The position numbers and the translations under genes were made by a program. This document shows, one piece after another, positions 51,736 to 60,782 of a stretch of DNA of 64,000 bases; position 1 is the first letter of the stretch; every line of letters starts with the position of its first letter. The notes below the pieces were generated by a model that ran no database searches, was not told the DNA's origin, and saw only the letters and a list, made by a program, of their open reading frames with translations. Source of the stretch: an uncultured Clostridia bacterium (lineage in GTDB: Bacteria; Bacillota; Clostridia; Oscillospirales; Ruminococcaceae); contig CANDEV010000008.1 of NCBI GenBank assembly GCA_947383835.1, forward strand, positions 62,001 through 126,000, in the 5' to 3' direction.

Positions 51736-51773
51736 TGAAAAATTTCGCCGTTTTGAATTGTATTATATATGAA
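51736..51773 (+). promoter_or_regulatory. Conserved 38-bp box B upstream of paralogue 3
   Basis: TGAAAAATTTCGCCGTTTTG then AATTGTATTATATATGAA. The start codon is 24 bases after its end, as for box C. Together with box A it defines the candidate ECF regulon. Confidence 0.65.
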
Positions 51774-51797
51774 TACTTTTTTAAGGAGCGTAAAAAT

Positions 51798-54000
51798 ATG
51801 AAAAAAATTACAGCAAAATTATCGGCAATTCTAACGGCGGCAGTCATGGTCGTCTCAGCGGCGGGGACTGTTTTCGCCGAGGAAGAACAGCAGGAAGCTC
51901 CGAAATACACAGGTTGGTCGGCGGTGGACGGCGGTTGGCAGTACCTTGTGGACGGTAAGCCTAATACGGAAAAGATAAACATTGACGGAAAAATGTGTTG
52001 GTTTTCTGTCTATGGCGTTTATATCGGCGGCTATTCGGGCATGGTAAATGGGCGCAAATACGCGGAGGGCTTGCCCGTTACTGGCTGGACGGATAACGAC
52101 CGCACAAACGAATATCGGGAGGAATACTACTGCTTTAACGGCTATCCTGTAACGGGCGACCTTAATATCGGAGATAAAATTTACAGCTTCGGCAAAACGG
52201 GAAAATACACGGGAAAAAGCCGTTCCGCAAGCGTTGCTGTTTCCTGTGCCGAAAAGATTTCCGCCGACACGGATAAGATAAAGATCGCCGTTGAAAATCT
52301 TGACGGCAAAAGCCATGAAATAAAAATCGCCCAAAACTTTGAGCGGTTAAAGAACGGCAAGTGGGAAAGCTGCAAAAACGGCAGGGTCGTTTACAGCAAG
52401 CTTGACAAGGAGCTTTCCGAAAATGGCGAAAATCGCACTTTTGAGGTTGACGTTGATGAATATTCCCGCGGCAAATTCGGCACGGGATTTTACAGGCTTC
52501 CCATAGACTGCGGCGGGGAAACTTATTACGCCGTTTTTGAAGCGATAAGCCCGATTGAATTAAAGGCGCGGAATGACGAGTACGCTTTTGCCGATACCGC
52601 ATATCCCGATTATGCACGAGTGCTCCTTGACTTGACGGTAAATTCCGCCGAAAAAAATATGCAGGCTGAAAAAATCGCAACCAATATCAGCGTTAAGCTT
52701 GAAAAGAAAATCGGCAAGGACTGGACGGAAATAGAGGGTATTTCTTATGACATAGGCTATACCGACGATGAAAACCGACTTGAGGTCGGCGCGGATATAC
52801 CCGAGGGCGAGGGCTATTATAAGCTGACAGTCACTGCTAACGGCAAAAGCTGCTCCGATACTTTTTTCGTAAGAAAGCACACGGCTAATGCCTGGCTTGA
52901 CGAATACGACTTAAACGATAAGGACATTTCGATAAGCTTCCATATTGTCAATCAAGGCTGTGAACCGATAAAGGTTTGCAAGTTCCCCGGCGGCTTGTAT
53001 GAAAAAAACACGGACGGTGAATGGCAGCTTTCAAGCGTTGAGAGGACGGCAATTGAAATTCCGTCTGATGCTTACATCCCCTTGAACAGCGGTAAAAGCA
53101 CAAACGTAACCTTTGCCCTTTCGCGGTATTACAATATTTCCGAGCTTAAAGCGGGGGAGTACGCCGTTGACATCGGCGGCATAGGTCTCGGGGAATTCAC
53201 CCTTACCGACAAGCCGACAGAAAAAAATCTGCCGTTTAAAGACCTTAAAGCCGAGGACGTTAAAGAAATTTCCTTTAATGAAGGTTATATATATTTTACA
53301 CAAACGGCGGTAATTAAGCCGGGAAACGCAAAAACAAAAATTACGGACGAAACAAACGAAAGCGGTTGGCGTGAACTGACGGCATATGCGGAAAGCGATG
53401 ATTATCTTGAACGTGCGCTTACGTATCTTCGGCAGTTTGAAATAAAGGGCAGATTTAAAAATTATGAAATGTACGTAGGCGGCAGTAATACTTTAACGGT
53501 AACTTACAAGGACGGAACAAAAACCGAGCTTTATTTTGAAACGAACGACGCGGTTCGCTCCGACGGCGAGTGGTATCACTGCGGCGGATATACAATTTAC
53601 GCGCTTATAGATATGCTTGAAGAGCTTACGGCAAGAAATCTGCCCTTTGAGGACATTTACGACAACGAGCCGATACAGATACAGTTAAAGAAAATTGACG
53701 GCGATACGGTAAATTCTGTGGAATTGACAAACAGCAACGACTATCTTCACAGTCAGGTAGTTGACACACATTATTTTGAACTGAAAGAGGTTATTGAAGA
53801 TTATAAAATTTCCGCGGACAAGGAGTTTCAGGTAATATTGATCTACAAGGGCGGGATCAGAGAAACTCTTACATTTTTTGAGCCGAACGTTGTGATGATG
53901 CCAGACGGAAAAATCTATCGCTGTTACAGCAGCAGCTATTATGAAGGATTGACGGAAATATTCGGTGTGCTTGAAAACACCGCCAGCGAGCAAAATTAAA
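51798..54000 (+). CDS. Secreted YTGW-repeat protein, paralogue 3
   Basis: A 733-residue secreted protein. The signal peptide (MKKITAKLSAILTAAVMVVS) is of the same design as paralogues 1 and 2. Residues 30-140 hold aromatic-Gly repeats (KYTGWSAVDGGWQYLVDG, YCFNGYPVTGDLNIGDKIYS); then several beta-sandwich modules (ENLDGKSHEIKIAQNFERLK and GTGFYRLPIDCGGETYYAVF), followed by two modules with LKAEDVKEISFNEGYI. The ATG at 51798 has AAGGAG upstream. The 155-codon extension upstream overlaps fucI in another frame and is rejected. It may bind the cell wall; no enzyme motif is visible. Stop codon ends at 53999. Confidence 0.75.
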
Positions 54001-54029
54001 TTCACAAATATTTTTTAAGGAATGATGTT

Positions 54030-56180
54030 ATGAAAGAATGCTATGACAATCGGGAGCTTTCCTGGCTCAAATTCAACGAAAGAGTGCTGGAGGAGGCTTC
54101 AGACAAAAGCGTGCCGCTGTGCGAAAGGCTTATGTTCGCGGCGATATTCCAGTCCAACCTTGACGAATTTTTCATGATACGGGTCGGCTCGCTTTACGAC
54201 AGGACTTTGGTTGGCTCCGAGGAGCGGGAGAACAAGACCGACATGACCTGCCATGAGCAGCTTGAAGCCATTTTCAAGCGGACGGCGGAGCTTGTCCCCA
54301 TGCGCGACAACGCCTACCGCGGAGTTATGGCGGAGCTTGAAAAGCACGGCGTTGAACAGGTGGATTTCTCCGCCCTTGATCATAAGGAAGAGGAGTACTT
54401 AAAGGTGTACTTTACCACCGAGATACTGCCCCTTATCTCCCCGCAGGTCATCGACAAACGTCACCCGTTCCCGTTCCTTAAAAATAAGGAAATTTACGCC
54501 GTGGCGCACCTTGAATCGAAATCCTCGGTAAAGCTTGCTATCGTACCCGCAAGCGGCTCGTTTTCGAGAATAATTTTCCTCCCCGGCAGCAAGCACAGAT
54601 TTATGCTTGTGGAGGAACTGATACTCCACTATATGCCGCTGATATTTGAGAATTACAAGATACTTGACAAGTCACTTATGCGTATCACGCGAAACGCCGA
54701 CATCAACATGGAGGAGGCTCTTTACGACCATGATGTGGACTTGCGGGACGTTATGTCGGAGCTTCTCAAAAAGCGGAAGAAGCTTTCACCTGTCCGCATG
54801 GAGCTTTCAAGAAAGCTTGGCAGCGAGGCGGTGGACTATCTCTGCGAAAAGCTGGAGCTTGCAAAGGAACAGGTTTTCAGGCTGAAATCACCTCTTGACC
54901 TTTCCTTTGTGTACCCGTTAAGAAGCAAGCTGGAGGACAGTCTCCCCCTGCTTTTCTTCGGCAGGGCAGACCCGCAGAATTCCTGCGAGGTAATAAAGGA
55001 CGCTCCCATGATACCGCAGATAGCGCGGCGTGACATTCTACTTTCCTACCCCTTTGAGAGCATTAAACCGTTCCTGCGGCTTCTTATGGAGGCTGCTCAC
55101 GACCCCTCCGTAGTCTCGGTGAAGATCACGCTGTACCGTGTTGCTTCAAACTCAAAGGTCATCGACGCTCTTATAGCCGCCGCGGAAAACGGCAAGGACG
55201 TCCTTGTGCTTGTGGAGCTTCGCGCGCGGTTTGACGAGGAAAATAACATCGGTTGGTCGCAGAGACTGGAACGTGCCGGCTGCAACGTTATATACGGTCC
55301 CGAAAGCTTAAAGGTGCACTCAAAGCTGCTGCTTATCACAAGAAAAACAAACAGCGGCAGGATAGAATACATCACGCAGGTGGGTACGGGCAACTACAAC
55401 GAAAAGACCTCCGCGCTGTACACCGATCTTAGCCTTATGACTGCAAATCAGGACATCGGCGCAGAGGCGGCAATGGTTTTCAACGCTCTGTCAACAAGCT
55501 CCCTTGTGGAGCATACAAGCAGGCTTTTGGTTGCTCCGCTTTGTTTGCAGAATAAGATAATCGAGATGATAGACAACGAAATTGCCGCCGCAAAGCGCGG
55601 CGAGGACGCATTTATCGGCTTGAAGCTGAATTCTCTGACAGACAAGACGCTTATGGATAAGCTTGTGGAGGCTTCTCAAAGCGGCGTAAAGGTACGCATG
55701 GTGATTCGGGGCATATGCTGCCTCGTGGCGGGTATCGAGGGACTTACTGAAAATATCGAGATAACAAGCATTGTGGGACGTTACCTTGAACACAGCCGCA
55801 TCTATATTTTCGGCACTCCCGACCGCAGGAAAATTTATATCAGCTCCGCCGACTTTATGACAAGGAACACCCTGCGGCGTGTTGAGGTCGCCGTGCCTAT
55901 ATATGACAATCACGTCCGCAACAGGATAATGCACATTTTCGACGTGCTTATCCGCGACAACGTCAAGGCGCGTAAAATGTCCCCAGACGGCACATATACT
56001 CATGTTAAGACCGAGGGCGAGCCTGTGGACTCCCAGTCGGCGTTTATAAGAGAGGCATACGAAAACGCGGCAAATCCCGCAAGCTCTACAAAGGGCGCAA
56101 GTCCCGCCGGCAGACGCGTTCACAAGGTAAAACCAACGCTTGTCCAGAGAATAAAAAATTCTTTCAGGGGCAAACGATAA
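54030..56180 (+). CDS. ppk: Polyphosphate kinase 1
   Basis: A 716-residue PPK1 that makes inorganic polyphosphate from ATP. The order is the N-terminal helical bundle (YDNRELSWLKFNERVLEEAS), the PP-bind domain, and two phospholipase D-like halves. The phosphorylated His is in KVHSKLLLITR (about residue 430), and the second is in YLEHSRIYIFG (about residue 588). The C-terminal 40 residues are basic and low-complexity. Together with the VTC enzyme at 32 kb there are two distinct polyphosphate-forming enzymes within 22 kb. AAGGAATG precedes the ATG. Confidence 0.96.
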   Translation: MKECYDNRELSWLKFNERVLEEASDKSVPLCERLMFAAIFQSNLDEFFMIRVGSLYDRTLVGSEERENKTDMTCHEQLEAIFKRTAELVPMRDNAYRGVMAELEKHGVEQVDFSALDHKEEEYLKVYFTTEILPLISPQVIDKRHPFPFLKNKEIYAVAHLESKSSVKLAIVPASGSFSRIIFLPGSKHRFMLVEELILHYMPLIFENYKILDKSLMRITRNADINMEEALYDHDVDLRDVMSELLKKRKKLSPVRMELSRKLGSEAVDYLCEKLELAKEQVFRLKSPLDLSFVYPLRSKLEDSLPLLFFGRADPQNSCEVIKDAPMIPQIARRDILLSYPFESIKPFLRLLMEAAHDPSVVSVKITLYRVASNSKVIDALIAAAENGKDVLVLVELRARFDEENNIGWSQRLERAGCNVIYGPESLKVHSKLLLITRKTNSGRIEYITQVGTGNYNEKTSALYTDLSLMTANQDIGAEAAMVFNALSTSSLVEHTSRLLVAPLCLQNKIIEMIDNEIAAAKRGEDAFIGLKLNSLTDKTLMDKLVEASQSGVKVRMVIRGICCLVAGIEGLTENIEITSIVGRYLEHSRIYIFGTPDRRKIYISSADFMTRNTLRRVEVAVPIYDNHVRNRIMHIFDVLIRDNVKARKMSPDGTYTHVKTEGEPVDSQSAFIREAYENAANPASSTKGASPAGRRVHKVKPTLVQRIKNSFRGKR

Positions 56181-56222
56181 TTCAGAACTTGAAAAAATAT
56201 TTTAAAAAAGTGTTGAAAAGCC

Positions 56223-56251
56223 TTGCAATTGCAAAACAAGTGTGATATAAT
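56223..56251 (+). promoter_or_regulatory. Sigma-A promoter of secG-rnr
   Basis: TTGCAA at 56223-56228, a 17-base spacer, TATAAT at 56246-56251, then GGGAGG before the secG start. Confidence 0.85.
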
Positions 56252-56287
56252 ATATTAGATAATCTATTTTTTAGGGAGGAATTGCAA

Positions 56288-56566
56288 ATGGAATTCGGCG
56301 CAATTCAAATTGTCGGCGGCATTTTAATGATCATCAGCAGCGTTCTGCTTATCATAATCACCATGATGCAGGAACAGAAGCAGCAGGACATGAGCTCCGC
56401 GCTGTCGGGTCAGAGCGATAACTTTTTCGGCAAGGGCAACGTCAGCAGCTCCAAGGAGCAGGCTCTTGCGAGACTTACAAAGCTTCTCACTATTGTGTTC
56501 TTTGTTGTAACGCTTCTTGTGAACATTATTCCGATAATTGTGAATAAGGTAAGCAGCGGAAGCTGA
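56288..56566 (+). CDS. secG: Preprotein translocase subunit SecG
   Basis: A 92-residue two-helix membrane protein, the usual SecG length and topology: helix 1 VGGILMIISSVLLIIITMMQ, a polar loop containing SSALSGQSDNFFGKGN, and helix 2 LTKLLTIVFFVVTLLVNIIP. It helps SecYEG export. GGGAGG lies nine bases before the ATG at 56288. The secG-rnr pairing is frequent in Firmicutes. Confidence 0.93.
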   Translation: MEFGAIQIVGGILMIISSVLLIIITMMQEQKQQDMSSALSGQSDNFFGKGNVSSSKEQALARLTKLLTIVFFVVTLLVNIIPIIVNKVSSGS

Positions 56567-56577
56567 AAAATATGCCG

Positions 56578-56608
56578 TTTTTGCCCTGTGTACACACAGG
56601 GCAAAAAT
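56578..56608 (+). terminator. Terminator or attenuator between secG and rnr
   Basis: GCCCTGTGTACACACAGGGC, perfect, flanked by TTTTT and AAAAA so that it works in both directions. A leaky terminator would still allow rnr expression. Confidence 0.85.
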
Positions 56609-56634
56609 TTTAATCAAACTTCGGGAGGTTTACT

Positions 56635-58779
56635 ATGGCGGAACTAAAAAAGATATACAGGTCGAGAATACGCTCCCTGCTTGAACAGGCAGGCGGGAAA
56701 GCTGTGTCCTATAAAAAATTATACGCAGGCTGCAAGGGCAGAAAGCCAAACGCGGCGGTGTTTGCGGCTGCTGTTGCGGAACTGAAAAAAGAGGGCGCTA
56801 TCATTGAAAGCAAATCGGGAATAAAGCTCTGCTCGAACGCGGGAGTTTTCCCTGCAAGGGTCACACGTCTCAACAAGACCTTCGGATTTATTGAGCGCGA
56901 GGACGGCAGCGAGGTTTTCGTCCCCGGAAAATTTTTAATGGGCGCAATGCCGGGAGATACCGTTTTGGCAAGACTTCTGCCGCAGAGAGGCGAATCCCCC
57001 GAGGGAGAAGTTGTGGCTGTTACGGAAGAAAACTTCTCCGAGTTCACGGGGACTGTTGAAAAAAACGGCGACACCGTCTGCATACGTCCAGACAGCATTT
57101 CAAAGGAGCTTATTATTGTCACGGGACTTGACGTTCCCGTTCGAGTGGGGGACAAGGTGCTTGCGGAAATCAGCCGCAGGGGAGACCGTCATTCCGACCA
57201 CAGAGCAAGGATAACAAGCATTTTCGGCGACAGCAAAAAGGCGAAAAGCAGCGCGGACGCTATCCTCCACATAAACGGCGTTGAGGTGGACTTCCCCGCC
57301 TGCGTTATGGACGAGGCAAAACACGCCGAACACGTTGGTATTCCGCAGGGTGAAACTGACAGGCGGCTTGACCTGCGGGACGAGATAATTTTCACCATCG
57401 ACGGCGCGGACACAAAGGATATTGACGACGCAATTTCCGTGGCAAAAAACGAAAACGGCTGGGACTTGGGCGTTCACATCGCGGACGTTTCCTTTTACGT
57501 GAAATCAGGCTCCGAGCTTGACAGGGACGCTATGCTTCGGGGTACGTCCATTTACTATGCAAACAAGGTCGTCCCCATGCTGCCGAAGGAGCTTTCAAAC
57601 GGTATCTGCTCCCTTAACCCGCAGGAGGACAGGCTTGCGTTTTCCTGCCTTATGAAGCTTGACGCGGAGGGAAAATTAGTCTCCTATAAATTCAGCAAGA
57701 CCGTGATACGCTCACGGGTCAAGGGCGTTTACAGCGAGATAAATCAAATACTTGAATGTGCAAAAAATAATTCGGAAATTCCTGCGGAGCTTACCGAAAA
57801 ATACGACGGTCTTGTGCCGACCATTTTGCTTATGGACGAGCTTGCGGAAATTCTCACCGCAAATAAAATAAAGCGGGGCGCGCCCCAAATTGAAACCTCC
57901 GAGGCAAAGCTTATTATTGACGAAAACGACGTCTGCGTGGACGTGCAGAAGCGTGAACGGGGCAGGAGCGAGCTTATTATCGAGGAATTTATGCTTATGG
58001 CAAACACGGCGGCGGCAAGGCTTGCAAAGGAAAGCGGCGTACCCTTTGTATACAGAATACATGAAGACCCCTCCCCCGAAAAGGTGCAGGAATTGGTGGA
58101 CATCGTGTCGCGGCTTAATATTGCCGTCCCTCACTTTACAAGCGTAAAGCCAAAGCATCTGGCGGAAATTCTCGAAAAGACAAAGGACTTGCCCCTTGCG
58201 GCGGCGGTGAATAACATGGTGCTCCGTTCAATGGCAAAGGCGAAATATTCCGACGAGCCTATCGGACACTTCGGGCTTGTTCTGGAGGATTACGCTCACT
58301 TCACCTCGCCGATAAGACGTTACCCCGATCTGGCTATACACCGTATTTTGACGGACTTGTGCTACAACAAGCAGCCGCAGAAATTTATGCAGAAACGTTA
58401 CGCGGGCTTTGCAAAGGAGGCGGCGCAGCAGTCCTCCGAATGTGAGCTTGTTGCAATGCGTATCGAGCGGGAGTGCGACGACTGCTACTGCGCGGAATAC
58501 ATGACCGCCCATATCGGCGAGGAATTTGAGGGGATCATTTCCTCGGTTCAGGAATTTGGCTTCTTTGTGGAGCTTCCCAACACCGTTGAGGGACTTGTTC
58601 GTTTAGAGTCGCTTAAAAACGGTCCTTATGATTATGACGGGCATTTCACTCTTACCAAAAACGGCAAAAATATTTATCAGGTCGGAGGCAGCGTTAAGGT
58701 GATATGTTCCAATACCAATGTAAGTTCGGGACAAGTTGATTTCACAGTTGTTGGCGACTGCAAGGACGATTTAGTATAA
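56635..58779 (+). CDS. rnr: Ribonuclease R
   Basis: A 714-residue 3'-to-5' exoribonuclease of the RNB family. A short helical N-terminal domain is followed by cold-shock domains (VTRLNKTFGFIEREDGSEVF), the RNB catalytic domain with IDGADTKDIDDAISVAKNEN (metal-binding Asp residues) and an S1 domain at the end (GEEFEGIISSVQEFGFFVEL). It degrades structured RNA and takes part in trans-translation. The stop codon overlaps the structured RNA downstream. GGGAGG precedes the ATG. Confidence 0.96.
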   Translation: MAELKKIYRSRIRSLLEQAGGKAVSYKKLYAGCKGRKPNAAVFAAAVAELKKEGAIIESKSGIKLCSNAGVFPARVTRLNKTFGFIEREDGSEVFVPGKFLMGAMPGDTVLARLLPQRGESPEGEVVAVTEENFSEFTGTVEKNGDTVCIRPDSISKELIIVTGLDVPVRVGDKVLAEISRRGDRHSDHRARITSIFGDSKKAKSSADAILHINGVEVDFPACVMDEAKHAEHVGIPQGETDRRLDLRDEIIFTIDGADTKDIDDAISVAKNENGWDLGVHIADVSFYVKSGSELDRDAMLRGTSIYYANKVVPMLPKELSNGICSLNPQEDRLAFSCLMKLDAEGKLVSYKFSKTVIRSRVKGVYSEINQILECAKNNSEIPAELTEKYDGLVPTILLMDELAEILTANKIKRGAPQIETSEAKLIIDENDVCVDVQKRERGRSELIIEEFMLMANTAAARLAKESGVPFVYRIHEDPSPEKVQELVDIVSRLNIAVPHFTSVKPKHLAEILEKTKDLPLAAAVNNMVLRSMAKAKYSDEPIGHFGLVLEDYAHFTSPIRRYPDLAIHRILTDLCYNKQPQKFMQKRYAGFAKEAAQQSSECELVAMRIERECDDCYCAEYMTAHIGEEFEGIISSVQEFGFFVELPNTVEGLVRLESLKNGPYDYDGHFTLTKNGKNIYQVGGSVKVICSNTNVSSGQVDFTVVGDCKDDLV

Positions 58780-58913
58780 ATAAAAAATGAGTACCGCTTT
58801 TAGGCAGGTAACGATACAGAAGTATTGTTACACATGGGAGCATTTTACCCTTACTGACAAAGTATGCCAATAAGGGTAAAGGCTCAGCCTTTAGGGCACT
58901 CATTTTTTTATTT
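58778..58913 (+). ncRNA. Branched structured RNA / composite terminator after rnr
   Basis: An outer stem AAATAAAAAATGAGT (58778-58792) and ACTCATTTTTTTATTT (58898-58913), a short AGGC/GCCT stem, and two inner hairpins: GTAACGATAC with GTATTGTTAC closed by an AGAA loop (58808-58831), and GAGC plus TTTACCCTTA paired with TAAGGGTAAA plus GCTC (58838-58885). The G-U pair in the first hairpin and the two nested helices suggest RNA selection. It overlaps the rnr stop. It may be a terminator with inserted stems, a 3' UTR element or a small RNA. No known family was recognised. Confidence 0.5.
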
Positions 58914-58961
58914 GCATGGCTATGTTTTTGTAGTGCGTGGGTTGCTTCTGTCCTGCAATTG

Positions 58962-60407
58962 TTATTCGTAATCATAAAGCTCGGTATCATACGCTCCGCC
59001 GAAAATTTTACTGAAATCATTCATAATGTTTTCGGCAAGGACGTCAAGCTGCTCCTCCGTAATGTCAAGGAACTCGCCCTCTGCGTCCAGAACGGAAATT
59101 TCGCCGCCCTTTTCAACGTCCACCTTTACATTCGGTGAATAGGATACCTCACCGTTTCCCATATTTGCGGACACTTTGTCTATAGTCATGTTAAAGGCGT
59201 TTCCGCTTGTGCTTACAGTGCCCTCCATGCCCGCGGTTATAACATTCATAATATCAAGGGACGCGCTGTAATTCTCACCGTTTTTCTCTGTAGTCATTGT
59301 AAAAAGCTCTGTGCTGCCGGCCTCGGAATTTGTCATATTGGCGGTGACAACCGTTTTTGTATCGGTATGGGTAACTGCCATTACAACGTCCAGTGCTTCG
59401 CCGTCTGCATTCATGCTGAAGGTGTGTGTCTGCTTTTCGGCAGCGGCAGGGTCTGCGCCGAATAATGAATTGAGCCTTACCTCCGCAGCTTCGCCCTCCG
59501 CGGTAATGCTTACGAAAATGTCCGACCGCATAAGGACGTGTGTTTTGGCGTTCACATCATACACCGCTGTTATGTTGATATTTTCAAGGCTTGACATAGC
59601 TTCGTCAAACTGCGCTCTGAATTCCTCCTCGGTCATACCTGTTGTCTCGGAATCAAGCGCGCCGTCCTCGATCATAAGGTCTATAAACTGATTTAAAAGA
59701 CTTCTCACGTCGTCTGTTGTGACGGTATATGTAATAGTGTTTGTCTTTACCGTTTCACCGTCAATGTCAACGTCCGCGCCCTCAACGGTCATTGGAGAAA
59801 GACCTTTCACAAAATCGTCAATAACCTTTTGGTACTTGTCGTCACCCTTGCTGTCCGCACCGTTCATTGCAGCGGAGAGCATTTCGGCGTACTCCACAAG
59901 TATATCGTAGTCCGCCTGACTCATCTCATAGACCGAACCCGAGCCGGGAGCAAATATTGAAGCCGCAAGCTTTTCCGCAAGTCCCTCAAAGGTAACGTCA
60001 TAAATGTGACTTCCCGAATCTCCTATAGTACCGAACTTCAAGCCGCCGTTGTCCGCATAAAGGTAAACCTGTGCGGAATTGCCCTCCCCATTGGAAAGAG
60101 TGTACATCTGGGACACGGCATTTGACTTTTCGTTGATCTCGCACACACCGTTAAAGGTAATTCCCTCGATATCAAAGCCAAGACTGAACGAACCGTCCTC
60201 CAAAGCTTGTTCGATAAGCTTTTTTTCCTCTGCAAAGGTGTTTCCGCCAATACTTTCCATGGTGTTTTCCATAGCCATGTTAATGTATTCGTCGGGAGCG
60301 TCCCGAAGCATTTTTCCGTAATTTTCACAGCCCGACATTGTAAGTATGCCGATTGTGCAAAGCGCGGAAGCCGAAACAGCCTTTACCGCTTTAAAAAATT
60401 TGTGCAT
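58962..60407 (-). CDS. Large lipoprotein of unknown function
   Basis: A 481-residue lipoprotein. The signal peptide ends with ILTMSGC at residue 27; mature protein is acidic and beta-rich with many Asn/Thr and no enzyme motif. A repeated pattern of antiparallel strands (NTITYTVTTDD, NINITAAVYDVNAKTHVLM, NGENYSASLDIMN) resembles lipoproteins of DUF6583 type, but I cannot confirm this. A sigma-A promoter lies beyond the M4 element, so its leader RNA would contain M4. Confidence 0.7.
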   Translation of the reverse strand: MHKFFKAVKAVSASALCTIGILTMSGCENYGKMLRDAPDEYINMAMENTMESIGGNTFAEEKKLIEQALEDGSFSLGFDIEGITFNGVCEINEKSNAVSQMYTLSNGEGNSAQVYLYADNGGLKFGTIGDSGSHIYDVTFEGLAEKLAASIFAPGSGSVYEMSQADYDILVEYAEMLSAAMNGADSKGDDKYQKVIDDFVKGLSPMTVEGADVDIDGETVKTNTITYTVTTDDVRSLLNQFIDLMIEDGALDSETTGMTEEEFRAQFDEAMSSLENINITAVYDVNAKTHVLMRSDIFVSITAEGEAAEVRLNSLFGADPAAAEKQTHTFSMNADGEALDVVMAVTHTDTKTVVTANMTNSEAGSTELFTMTTEKNGENYSASLDIMNVITAGMEGTVSTSGNAFNMTIDKVSANMGNGEVSYSPNVKVDVEKGGEISVLDAEGEFLDITEEQLDVLAENIMNDFSKIFGGAYDTELYDYE

Positions 60408-60443
60408 AAAAATATTCCCCTTATAATAAAGTCAGTCAGTGTT

Positions 60444-60546
60444 ATACTAATTTGCGACTAAAAAGCGTGTAAAAAATCAAGCAAAAATTTGCACGTATGA
60501 TTTTTGCGCAGATTTTTTACCTACGCTTTTAGGAGCAAATTAGTAT
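60444..60546. repeat. MITE-like hairpin element, copy M4
   Basis: ATACTAATTTGCGACTAAAA at the left and GCTTTTAGGAGCAAATTAGT then AT at the right. Differs from M5 at only a few positions. It lies between the promoter at 60590-60562 and the start codon of the lipoprotein gene at 60407. The 374-base gap 60408-60781 holds M4, that promoter and M5. Confidence 0.9.
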
Positions 60547-60561
60547 TAGACCGCAAGTACT

Positions 60562-60590
60562 ATTATACGACAATAAAACCGGTTTGTCAA
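60562..60590 (-). promoter_or_regulatory. Sigma-A promoter of the lipoprotein gene
   Basis: Minus strand: TTGACA at 60590-60585, 17 bases, TATAAT at 60567-60562, both perfect. The message would carry the entire M4 hairpin in its leader. Confidence 0.85.
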
Positions 60591-60680
60591 GACGAACATC
60601 ACCGACAGCGCTGCATACGGCACGGTTCTATTGCGCGAATGAAATATATAAGGACCGCAAAGCTCCGCCCTTTAAATTTA

Positions 60681-60782
60681 TACTAATTTGCGACTAAAAA
60701 GCGTGTAAAAAATCAAGCAAAAATTTGCATATATGATTTTTGTGCAGATTTTTTACCTACGCTTTTAGGAGCAAATTAGTAT
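60681..60782. repeat. MITE-like hairpin element, copy M5
   Basis: ATACTAATTTGCGACTAAAA at the left and GCAAATTAGTAT at the right. Its last base is also the last base of the tyrS stop codon on the minus strand. Confidence 0.9.

Noticed and set aside
51333..51797. In-frame extension of secreted paralogue 3 upstream of its signal peptide
   Set aside because: It overlaps fucI in another frame and covers a terminator, a promoter and box B; the ATG at 51798 has a proper ribosome site and begins a signal peptide.
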